This document shows, in pieces, positions 49,933 to 61,900 of a stretch of 64,000 nt of DNA; the stretch's first letter is position 1, and every line of letters begins with the position of its first letter. The translations under genes and the position numbers were made by a program. Source of the stretch: Onchocerca volvulus. Its lineage: Eukaryota > Nematoda > Chromadorea > Rhabditida > Onchocercidae. The stretch spans positions 3,277,631-3,341,630 of the forward strand of contig HG738140.1 of assembly GCA_000499405.2 (NCBI GenBank), written 5' to 3'. Below the pieces are notes generated by a model. It had not been told where the DNA came from and ran no database searches. It saw only the letters and a program-made list of their open reading frames with translations.

Positions 49933-52900
49933 GTAAGTTTTTTGAAAAAACAAAAAAAAAAAAACTTGAAATTAAATACAAAAATTAAATACTTTAGAAA
50001 TTTGAAAATTATAGGAAATTTTTAGTAATTTAAAAATGCCATAATTTTGCTTATGAACTACAAGTATTAACTATTGCAATTATATGAAACCGAATTTAAA
50101 AAAAAAAAGTTCGAATAATAATTTATTGATTGATAAGAATTAAATATTAATTTATTAATTATTTTCAAAATTTTTCAATTAAAAATTTAATTTAACCACA
50201 TGGCAAGTAACTTAAATTACTGACAAAAAAAAAAAAGAAAGTATTAAATCTAATACAAATTGATACAAAATTTTCATATAAGAGACGAAAGATTTTGAAA
50301 AAGCTTAAATTATTGATAATTTTGAAAGTATGATTGATAATTTTAAATTTATTAGCAAAAATTTCGATAAAAATTTCATCAATCATTATCAATTTGCCTA
50401 TTGGTGTAATAATTTCACACTTTAAAAATATAAGATATTATTAAATAACAAGCATATTTGAAATTATTTTATTATTTTAAAATTCCTAAAAAATTTTATA
50501 AATTGTGAAATTTTCTTAAAATGAACATACATTTAATCTAATATTTTAAATTATATTAAAAAAAAATTCAATCAATTTACTACTATTTCAGATCAAACTG
50601 TCAATGATTATCGTCCACATTGTTAGTTTTATAGTTCATAAGTGTGTATCCTAATAATTAAATAATTATTTTCGAGAAAAAAGTTAATTTGATTAAAAAA
50701 TCCAGAAAAAAACAAAATATTAAAAAATAAACTGTATACTTCCAATAATAAATGCCAAAAACTGAACTGAATGCTAATAAGTAGTAATTTTTAAAAGAAA
50801 AAAAATTTTTTCAAAATTTAATTTTCATAAAAATTGATTTTAATTTTTATTTTAATCCCAAAAAATTGAGCAAAATTTTGGACTTTTTTTTTTTATTGTT
50901 GTTGTTGTTGCAAATAATTTCTTTGCTTAATAATTTCCATTTAAATCGATATTTCTACCTTTAATTTTAACTTTAAAACAGAAAAAAAAAGCAATGAAAT
51001 TCTTTAGCAACTACTGCATTGTCTAATCTTTTTTTTTTTAGTTAGCAAAAATTATTTGATTTTTAATCTCAAATTTTAATTTACTTTGAAATAATTTTTA
51101 ACATAATTACATAATTAGTTGCTTTAGCAATAGAAATTAACATTTATCCAACCGAGCAAAATATCTATGAAGGACATGATGCTTCATTTAATTGTCGCGC
51201 ACGTGCTGCTAACGGAATGACGTATCCGGAAGTCCGATGGACACGTTACGGTGCACCGATGTCTGCGTCAGCGCACGTAAAAGACGGACATTTAAAATTT
51301 TCATCAGCAACATCGTCTGATAGTGGACGATACGTTTGTTCAGCAAATTTTGACGGACGAAGTTATGATGCATATGCTCAACTCAATGTACAACCGTGTA
51401 AGTTTGTAATTAAATTTAAGGTTTTTAAAAATGAAATTTAATAAAAATGGACAATAATTAGGCCCTGAAATTAATGTAATTAATCAAATATTTTTAAAAA
51501 TGATGCGAAAATTTTGATCAAAACCATCGAAATATAGCAATTAGCATACGTTTCACGTACGTTTCACGCAATCATCACGTTTCACTTCTTTTCTTTAATC
51601 CCTTGAATCAATGTTACATTCGTATTTTTCTATAGTTTCGGGTTTAAAAAACAAAAAAAAAGAGCAAAAGTTGTGCAGTATTTTGAATTATATAATTACT
51701 ATAATATTTGTTAAAATTGAAAATTTTACGAAAAAATTCTTGTTTTTGTAGACCTTGTTGGAAAAACCAATTAAATGTGATTAATTAATTAATTGGTAGC
51801 CATTATTTTGAATTTAGTATAAAATTAATTCCATGTCAATTAATTAGATTTGGTTTAATTCGATTTAATTTGATTTTAATTACATATCATTGCAATCTTT
51901 AAAACATGACAGCAATCTATTTTTTATCGATTATTTGATAATAAATTTGATAAATACATCTAAGCAATAGGTATAATTTAGTAATGGACTTTTTAACCGT
52001 TTTCTTATATAATTATTTTTTTAAAAATTGATATTAAAATTAAAATTAATTTAATCTTTTATCAGCTAAATTTGATAATGGCAATGTAAAAGTTGTGCAA
52101 AAAAAATTTAATCAGTGGACTGTTAAATTCATTGATTCTTTTTATTTATTTTATTAAATTGATAAAATTTCCTATTTATTTCATTTATTTCAATTTTATT
52201 AATATCTCCCCCCAAAAAAATCAATAATTATACCGCACTATCTTATACCATTAATCATTTCAATCATATTGTAAAAAAACTTTTTGTTTTGCCTTTAGTT
52301 GAAAACTTTTTACAAGAATTTCAAACTTTTCAAGAATTCTAAACTATTGATTTAATATTTTTCTTTTTAGTACAAAAAAGAGAAAGGAAAAAATGGATTA
52401 TTGATTGTTTTATAATATTTCCCGTAAATGATAATAATGCTCCTTAGTACAGTATTATGACGTGAAATTAAATACACGAAATGAAAGTGAAATTTCATTG
52501 CCTTTACTTATTTCTATTTTATTTTATTTCAATTTAAAATTTTAAATCCTCATGGATAGAATTATATATTCGAACTTTCCCAAATAATGAAAAAAATACA
52601 TGGAATGATGTTATAAATATCTCAGTAAATTAATTTTACCTTTACTATGTATTTTTTTCAACAAATTTATTTACAATTTGATTTAATTTAAGTAATCTAG
52701 TACTAATATATAATTAGTAACATAGCAAATTTATTAAATAATATGTCTCGTTGAATTTTTGCCATATATATCAATTTTAATTATTTTAAAACAAATACAT
52801 ACAATATTTTATTGGACATATATTGATAGAACTCCGTGGGGTGAAAGGTGAAAGGTGAAAGGGTAAAAGGAAAAAATAAAACAAAAAATGGCATTTTAAA

Positions 52901-55900
52901 AGGTGTTTATTATTGTTATGCATATCGTTGAATTTTTTCATCTTTCATTGAAATGAAAATAGTAAATTTTCTTTTATTTTCATAAAAGTAATATACTGAA
53001 ATGTGAAAGGTCAAAGGTCAAAGGTCAAAGAATAAACAACTAATTTATTATTGTCATCATTTTAACTTCATTTTTCTTGTTTATTATTTTCACTTAAATG
53101 TAAATAATACAGAGAAGAATGTTTGCATTTATTGGACATAGAAAAAATATAGCGATAAAACAAGAAGAAAAAAATGAACTTTTTTAATTTGCAAACGACA
53201 CATTTTGTGAAAATAATGTTTGCTAATGAAAAACCGGAAATGAACTGGTTTTTCCTTTTTTTGCTTTTTTATTTTTTCAATTTTTAATTTTTTAGTCGAA
53301 AAATAAATAGGACAAGGGCAAAGGAGAAACGAACATTGAAATGAAAGGAAAGCTCTGATTTGAGTAATTGGTAAAAAAAAAACCTAAAATATTTTGATTG
53401 ATAGATAGAAATTACATTTAGTAAAAGAAAATATGTGAATGACCTTAAATATTTTGAAAAAAATGAGTAAAAATTAGATGAATTAGTAATGTTTTTCTAG
53501 ATGAAAAATTTCTTGGAACTTATATATCGAAATTTGTATAGTTTATTTTAATTATAAATTAATTCATTAGTATTTCTTTTCAATGTTAAAATTAAATTTT
53601 GAAAGATGTCAATCAAAAAAAAAAAAACAAGCTTCTTAATTTTTTTTCGAAAAAATTTTCATTTATTAAACATCAAAATTACGCATATTATAATTTAATA
53701 TTAGCGTTTTCTAATCTTTTTTTTTTTTAATTTAAAATTCTAAATCATGTTTTATGAAATCTTGTTAAAATCTAAATTCCTTTTTTCTTTCTACTTTTCT
53801 ATAATTTCAATTAAATTTGAAATATTTTATATATTTATCACTTGTTTTATGTGTAAAATAAAAAACAAAATGTTTTTTCTCTTACATATGGAGATGTAAA
53901 CATTGATTTTTAACAAGTTTGTTTTTATTATTCAAATCAATAATGTATTGATTATTTTTTCTTTTTTTTTTAATTAAAAATTTTGATGAAGGAAGTTTTC
54001 ACAATTAAAGCATACTTTTTAAATTTATTTTCTTCAAAAATATTTGACATACATTTCCCTTTTTATTTATTATATTAATATCGAATTTAATTAAGAAGTA
54101 AAAAAAAATTGGACTTTTCAAGTATACATATAATCGGCTAATTTTGATATTTGTAAACATCAAAAAAGTGCATCCAATCTTGCTTTCAAAACTAGCAATT
54201 TCGATTTTAATTCAGTTTAATGAATTAGCAATGATTAGGAATTTCCTTGCTGATTAACACAAAAAATTTTCACAGTTTATAATGATAACGAATTCCATAT
54301 TTTATTCCGATAATTTTAATTTTCCATATAATGGATTTTTTTTGCAAATTTATATGTCTTGAATGAAGAAAAAAAAAATTAATCAATAAAAAAGAGAAAT
54401 GGAACACTTTCTTAAATACTTATTACCAAAATATTTTCTTTAAAATATTGAATTCCTGTCGAAAAAGGGGGAAATTTTCGGTACATAATTTAGTGATGAA
54501 TATTTTTACTCAAATAAGCCAAACATTTCGGTAAGATCGGAAATATCTTCAAAAAGAGAACAATTTAATAGATTGTCAATAATTCGTGTTAATGTTAATG
54601 TTAATGTTAATGATACTAATTTTTTTAATAAACGAATGGGTCATTAAAGACAATTTAAATTTTAAATTGAAATTAATATAATCTTATTGAGTTAAAAAAT
54701 GGATGATAACAAAGCTGTTTTGATATATACATGGAAATGACAGCGATATTGTAATTAGTATTTTACATTGACTTCCGATTATTTCATGTTTTACGACAAA
54801 TTTGACATATTGGTCTTGTTAAATATTTTCACATTAAATTAATTCAATATTCTATAACTGATTTCCGGTTGTTTCATGTGTGTTTGGGATAATTTGGCAT
54901 ATTAATCTTGTTAAATAGTTTGAAATTAAATTAGCTGAGGATGAAAGTTAAGTTGGGATAATTTTGCAGGAAATATTTCGAGCTAATAAACAATTTACAG
55001 GTAAGCTTTCATCTTTTTTTCTTTCTAGGCAAGTAATAAATTTCGTTACAATTTAATCTTTTCCATTTTTTTTTTTCATCACTGCAGATGGACCACAAGA
55101 ATTCCAAAGTATCCTACCACAAACCGGAACGTGTCGTTTTGATGAACGAGCTTGCGGTAATAATGAATGTGTAAAAACTGAATATGTTTGTGACGGTGAA
55201 CCGGATTGCCGGGATCGTACTGATGAACAGGTAACGCAGATAATTTCAGGATTTAATAGAACGAAATTATTGATAAAGTAATTTTGTCTTATTAAATCTT
55301 GAAATTATTCATAATATTCGTGCTTTGATGACGATATGCATCAGAATCCAAATAAACAGATTCTGAATGCACATCATTACAAAGTATAAATATCATGAAT
55401 AAATCAGTATTATTAAGTTAATATTAATTTTCATCTTAGAATATTAGGTTAAAACTATTATGATTAATCTTTTCTTAATGCTACATAATAATTCTGATAA
55501 TATGGAAAAAGAATTTGATAATCTTAAAATTAGAATTAGAATTAAATAGGAATAGTTTCAAACGATGCGTAATTAAATTAATTAATCTATGAATTGGAAT
55601 AGTTTTTATTTAGCCTAATTAGAGCAATTAATTTGTAAATAAAAGTAATTTTTATTTATGTTTAATTAATCAATTATATTTTCACGTACGAATGTTTTGA
55701 TTATAGAATTGCCCGACGTTACGTTCATGTGAACCAAACGAATTCAAATGTAATAATGGTCGTTGTGTTCAAAAAATGTGGCTCTGTGATGGTGATGATG
55801 ATTGTGGTGATAATTCTGATGAACAAGCTTGTAGTCATCGAGCACCATCTGATGGTTGCTCAGCAAATGAATTCAAATGTCGAGATGGTCGGCAATGTGT

Positions 55901-58900
55901 TCCGCTTAGTTTTCATTGTGATGGTACCAATGATTGTCAGGATGGATCTGATGAGGTGTGTCATTTTATAATTATATGATACTTTTGAAGATAAAAAAAG
56001 AAGAAAATTTCAGAAATCCTTACGTGATTTTTATCATATCCATTTCATTTCAATACATTGAAGATTTCGTTATTTTACAATCGATTATTAGAGAATATCT
56101 GAGTGAATTGATTCATTTGTATGAGTGCGATGATAAAAATGGATATGATAAAAATCACGTATGAGCGCGACAAAGGAAAGAATAACCCAATGATCATTTT
56201 ACTTGCATAGTCGCAAATAATTGCTCGTAATACAAACGATGAATCACTCTGTTGCATCAATCAGTAAAATGATTCATAATTTATTTCACATTTTTTTTTT
56301 CGAATTTTTTAAAAAATTTTCATACCTAACGGCAGAATTATAATTTAAAATAACCAAGCATATGCTCATGTAAGTAAAATAGCGCATTATTAGCATTATT
56401 AGTTTTGAATAATTAGATATAAAATGGAATAAATATGAATAGAATTATTTTTTCAAATTTATTTTGATTTTTTATTACTTTGAAATCAGTTTACGTTCTT
56501 ATTGTTACAACACAAAACTTATTCGAACAAATATCATTAATGATTTGTCCTGTAATAAAATTTTCATTTTCATTTTGCACTGATTTATCTATTTTTTCTA
56601 ATTTGAAATTGAAAGTAGAGCAGAATTATTTGTAATGCTTATTTTCGCATGTATTAATTAATTATTTAAGGGATAATTTTTATATTATAATTATTAAAGA
56701 TTGGATGCGTACAACCAACGATTGTACAACCACCGGAAACAAATAAGCAGGTGTATGCTGGTGGTACCTTTCAGTTGACATGTAAAGCGGTTGCTGTACC
56801 TGAACCATACATTAATTGGCGTCTAAATTGGGGTCCTGTTTGTGATCCACCAAGGTGTACACAACTTTCCGAAGGTGGTCTCGGTACACTTACTGTAAAA
56901 AATGCACAGTATGTTCTTATTTTTTCTTTTCTTTTTTTTTTTGTTTTTTAATTTTTGAAAAGATATGAAATGATTTTTTCTGATAAAAGATATGATCAAT
57001 AATTCCGTTAAAATTTATTGTATTGCATAGTTCAATAAAAAATGATTTTTCGAACTCTTTAAATAATTGGAAATAGAATTATGAGAAATGAAATTGGAAC
57101 TATATATAATTAACATTTTTAAAAGGAATGATTAAAAAATAATAGGAATTAAGATCATTGAGCGTATCATAATTGTTAAAAATTTACAAGAATTAAGTGA
57201 ATGATTATACCGTAATTGAATAACTAGTTAGAATGACACATTTTATCGCAATCAAGTAATTAAGAAAATCCACAAACATATTTTGCTCCTTACATAAAAT
57301 CAAGCAAAATAAGTTTTATTTATCGACGCATTTTTTTTTAATTAAACTTTTTTTAAAATCAAATTCGTATTTTTTATTTTTTTCATTAAACTTTTCTTTT
57401 TTTTTAATAAATTCGTATTTTTATTTTTTCTTAATTGAACAATCATTTTTTTTAACCGAAGATTTAGATGTAAATTTTTTACTTATTCATTAATTTTATG
57501 TAAACAAATAATATTGAAATAATTTAAAAAAATTTTTTTTTAAATAAGCCATTATCACTTTAGCGCAAATAAAACAAGTTTCATATACTTTTTTATTGTT
57601 TGTATTTCTTTAAAAAAAAAAAAAAGTAAATTCACCAATTTGAGAAAAAAAAAAATCTGCTGAAGTATTTCGAAAAATAAGCTTAACACTTATTCTCACC
57701 TTCCATCATTTTATCTTTTCTTTTTCTTTTTTTTTTTTGCTCTATGTATACATATGAGATTGAAAGTTTTGCAAAAATTTGTAAATAAAAGAAATGTTGC
57801 CATTCTATATATGAATGAATCATTTGCACTTCGATTTGAAAAATTTCTTGGAAAGAGAAAAAAGTTGAAATAGAAAGCTGTAATATTCAATCGAATAATA
57901 GCAAAAATGTTTTTAAGAGGGAAAAATTATCTAGAAAAACAGTTGTTTTCGATGTAATTATCATATATTATTTCCCGAGAATTTTTTTTTTTTTGTAAGC
58001 AAGGAAAAAAGCATGAAAAGTTTTTCTCGATAGTTTCTATTTGATCATTTATTTTTTTTTTTTTTTTTTTGCAAATTTTCGGTTTTTTCGTTTTTTTTTC
58101 CTGTTGAAATTCAATAAATAATTCTTGAGAAAAGATGAAAATAAATATGTTGTTAATGAATAACTAACAGTGAAAAATTGTGGAAAAACTAAAAACTGAA
58201 ATTTGCATTCTAAAACTTTTTTAATATTTATTAAATCTTTCCAAATTTAATCCAATATCTTAATTAAACTGATTAGTGAGTTTTGGTATATTAATTAATA
58301 GCAACCTGATATTGAATTTAAATAATTTCGCATTGAATTATTTACATTCAATTGATTGATAACAATTCAAATATTGAATTTAAATAATTCCGATTTAAGA
58401 TTATTCCTTTGCGAGATTCATAAAATGCAATTTTGATCAATTTTAACGATTAAAATATTCAAAATGGATAAATTGATAATTTGAATCGTTATAATTTCTA
58501 GAGCACTTGATCAAGGGGCTTATACATGTGAAGCAATTAATGTCAAAGGTCGAGTATTAGCTACACCGGATTGTATCGTTCGTATCGTTAATATTCCGGC
58601 TCCGGAATCGCAACAAAGAACACATTGCAATGTAGTTGGTTCGATAAGTCCAGTTCCGGATCATACGGGTCGTTGTCAGTGTAAAGTTAGTTTTCCGTTT
58701 CAAATTATTTATTTTAAATTTTAATTGGGATAATTAAATATCTCCCATGATTAATTATATGATAATTAACATTATGATATTCTAAATATTTAATATAGGA
58801 ATTCTGAAGTTTTATCTATAATAATTAAAATGTAAGATTAAGATAGAATGCATAATTAAGATTATAATTAACGGCAAATATAGTTTCATTAAAAAATTAT

Positions 58901-61900
58901 TTATTTAATTAAAAATGAATTTAAAATTTCGCCCAAAATTTTTTGTGTTCTAGGCATTAGTAGTAGGTTTACAATGTGATTCATGTGCTCGAGGTGCATA
59001 TCATTTGCATGAAAAAGCTGAACAAGGTTGCTTAAAATGTTTCTGTTTTGGTATTACCGATCAATGTCAATCATCAAAATGGTATAGGACAAAAGTAAGT
59101 TTTGATAAAAAATATTAACAATAGTTATTGATAAAATTAAGTGTGAAAATGTCAGAAATAATTATTAACATAATTTCCAGTTCGTCAATTTATGAAGTAT
59201 GTTAGTTCTTTTTTTTTTCTTTATGTTTTTGAATTTTCCGAGAAAAATAGAAAAAATTGCATTATTGTTTTGAAAGATTTTGTAATCTTTGAAAATCTTA
59301 AACTTTGGTAAAGAAAATTCGACAAAATTGATTATGATTTGAAACAATCTGAAAGTAGTATATTTAAAAACCTTTGTCGTTATTTTTTTTTGGGGGAGTT
59401 GTTATCTTATATCACAAATTTTTCTTTTTAAAAGAAAAAGTTAATGAAGTTTAAAAGAGATTTCATTAATTGCAAATTCTTAAAAAGTTTTAATAAGCTT
59501 GTCAGCTCTATAATCACAAGAATTGTCAAAAATTTAATTTTATTAACTGCATATTCTGAGAAAGTTTCGATAATTTTATCAGCTTGATAATCAAAAGAAT
59601 TGTTAAACTTCTTTTTTTATTAATTTTTATCAATAAAGTAGTTTTCGGATAATTTTGGGTAAATAATATGATAAATTAATCGATGAAAATAGTTTGACTA
59701 GGTTATAATGACATAAATAATATTTTGACAGAAGGGATAGGTTAAGTTTGTCATTAATAATTGCATGCTGATAGCAAGAAAAGCTATACTGATAAAATGA
59801 TAGCAAAAGAAGCTATAATGATAAAATAGTTTTGCTAATAATAGTTGATAAAGATTGAATAAGTATGTTGTTGAAATATAAGCTAATAATTAAGCAAAAT
59901 TGTGATTTTATTACAAATAAATTTAAAATATGATTAATCATTCATTTTATTTTGTATTTTTTTTTTCAGAATATCGGTTGTGTAAGTTTAATTTATTACT
60001 ATTACGCACTATTTTTGGTGTGTTTTTCACAAAAATGCACTTTTTTAGTAAAATCTCTTGAAATTTTTTAGAGTTTGAATATTTTTTGAATACTTTTCAA
60101 TTTAAATACAGTACTGGTGAACAATAAATACAGTATATGGGCGTTTTAAATACTGTAATATGTACAGTAAATTTCATTGTTTAGTTTCACGCGCTATTCA
60201 GTGTGACCCATTCGTCAAATTGCATTTTTTCTCTTTTTTTTTTCAGTGAAAATTTTTAAAATTTTCATAATTTAGATATTTTTAAATATTTTACGATTGC
60301 AATATTGTTTATTTTAATAAATACCGTAATATATGTAATTATGTGTACATTTTACTGATTATTCTTATATATTATTTGGTATGTTTAATCACCAAATTGC
60401 ACCATTTTAATGAAATTGCATGAAATGAACTATATATATAGTTATAAAATAAATTTCATATAAATTTTTAATCAATCAAATATTATTTGATTTTCTTTTT
60501 GAGAGAGAGAAAAAAATTATTTATAGCGAATTTTATGATTTTTTTTCTTCTTTCAAAATTTTATTTTCTATTTTAGAAATTATTTTATCTTTATTTTTAC
60601 TTATAAATAAATTATGGTACAATTCCTTTTTTTTTTTTTTTTTTTTGTTTTAGCAAAGTTTCATCATTTATTGTTTGCTTGGCACATTGTCGCACAACAA
60701 AACTTAATTACTTATCATTTCGACATTTCTTTAATTTTTTTTTTAATTTTTGGATTTTATTTTAGGATAAGATCATTTTAAATGGTGAATCACGAGGTGT
60801 TCAAATATCGGATATCAATGGACAAGTACAGAGTTCACAGTTTGATTACAGTAAACCTGGAATGATAACATATAGTGAGCCATCTTACGAAACATTGTAT
60901 TGGAAATTGCCATCACGTTTTCTTGGAAATAAGGTTTTTGTTTTAATTTTTTTGTTAAATAATTACAGTATCAAAATTTTGTTAATTAATAGCAAAAATT
61001 TATAAAGCTTGAAAATTCTATGTGTATTATGAGGAATCAATACATTTATTAAAGATCAATTGAATAATTTAAATCAAGTTTAGTTTTGTTAATTAGTTAT
61101 GATATATGCAAATTACTATAGAAAATATGAAAACTTGATATTCGAATTCTGCGAAATATCAAACTTTTGCAAATTAATTCATTTAATTCGAATTATGTAG
61201 AAAAAAATCATCAAAAATTTATTATTGACCTGAAAAATATTCACGAAGTTTTACAATTTTATTTATTGAATAAAACATATTCTAAAATTTTATATTCAAA
61301 TATTAAAGGTTATTTCATATGACTTTACTTTTTTATTTTCTAGTTCATATATTATTGTTTTATTTACAGCTAACAGCTTATGGTGGTGAACTTGCATTTG
61401 ATATTCAATATTCATGTACTGGATCTGTGAACAATGAACCGTTGATTGTCCTGAAAGTATGGTTTTTTTTTTTATTAATTATTTTATATTATAATTAATT
61501 TTAGTATAAAATTTATAAAAGAAAAAGAAATCAGTCGAATACACCAAGTTATTTGAGAAATCGCAGAATGCTAAAATTTAAAACAATTGTTTTTTTTCTT
61601 ATTAATTAAATTTTTATTTAAATCGAAGATAAAAGAAATATTCCGCATTTGCGTAATGCTAATTTGAATAATTTAAATCACATAGTAAATTAATTTTTTC
61701 TTTTTCTTTTTTTATTAATTATTGAATTCGGAGCGAAAATTTCAATCAAATTATTCTGAATGAACATATTGCTAATAAAATTGAATTTGAGCAAAAATAT
61801 AGTTGAATTAAAAATAGAAGTGACGTTATGAAATTCAATAAATTAAATTTTACAAAACATAATTTAAAAGATAGAAATGAAGCTTAAAAATTTAATAAAA

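Larger units (their letters stand above)
51398..55087 (+). other. unc-52 intron 3
   Basis: At 3.7 kb this is one of the longest introns of unc-52. It carries three GTTTCAC motifs near 51550-51584, two heptamer arrays (52839-52870 and 53007-53030), and an (AATGTT)n hexamer run at about 54588-54612. No exon was seen. Confidence 0.55.

Noticed and set aside
56075..56260. Inverted TTTTTATCATATCC / GGATATGATAAAAATCACGT at about 56023 and 56140, suggesting a small inverted-repeat element
   Set aside because: A real stem of about 25 bases about 100 bases apart is visible, but no target duplication or transposase is seen and it is short. Not enough to call a mobile element.
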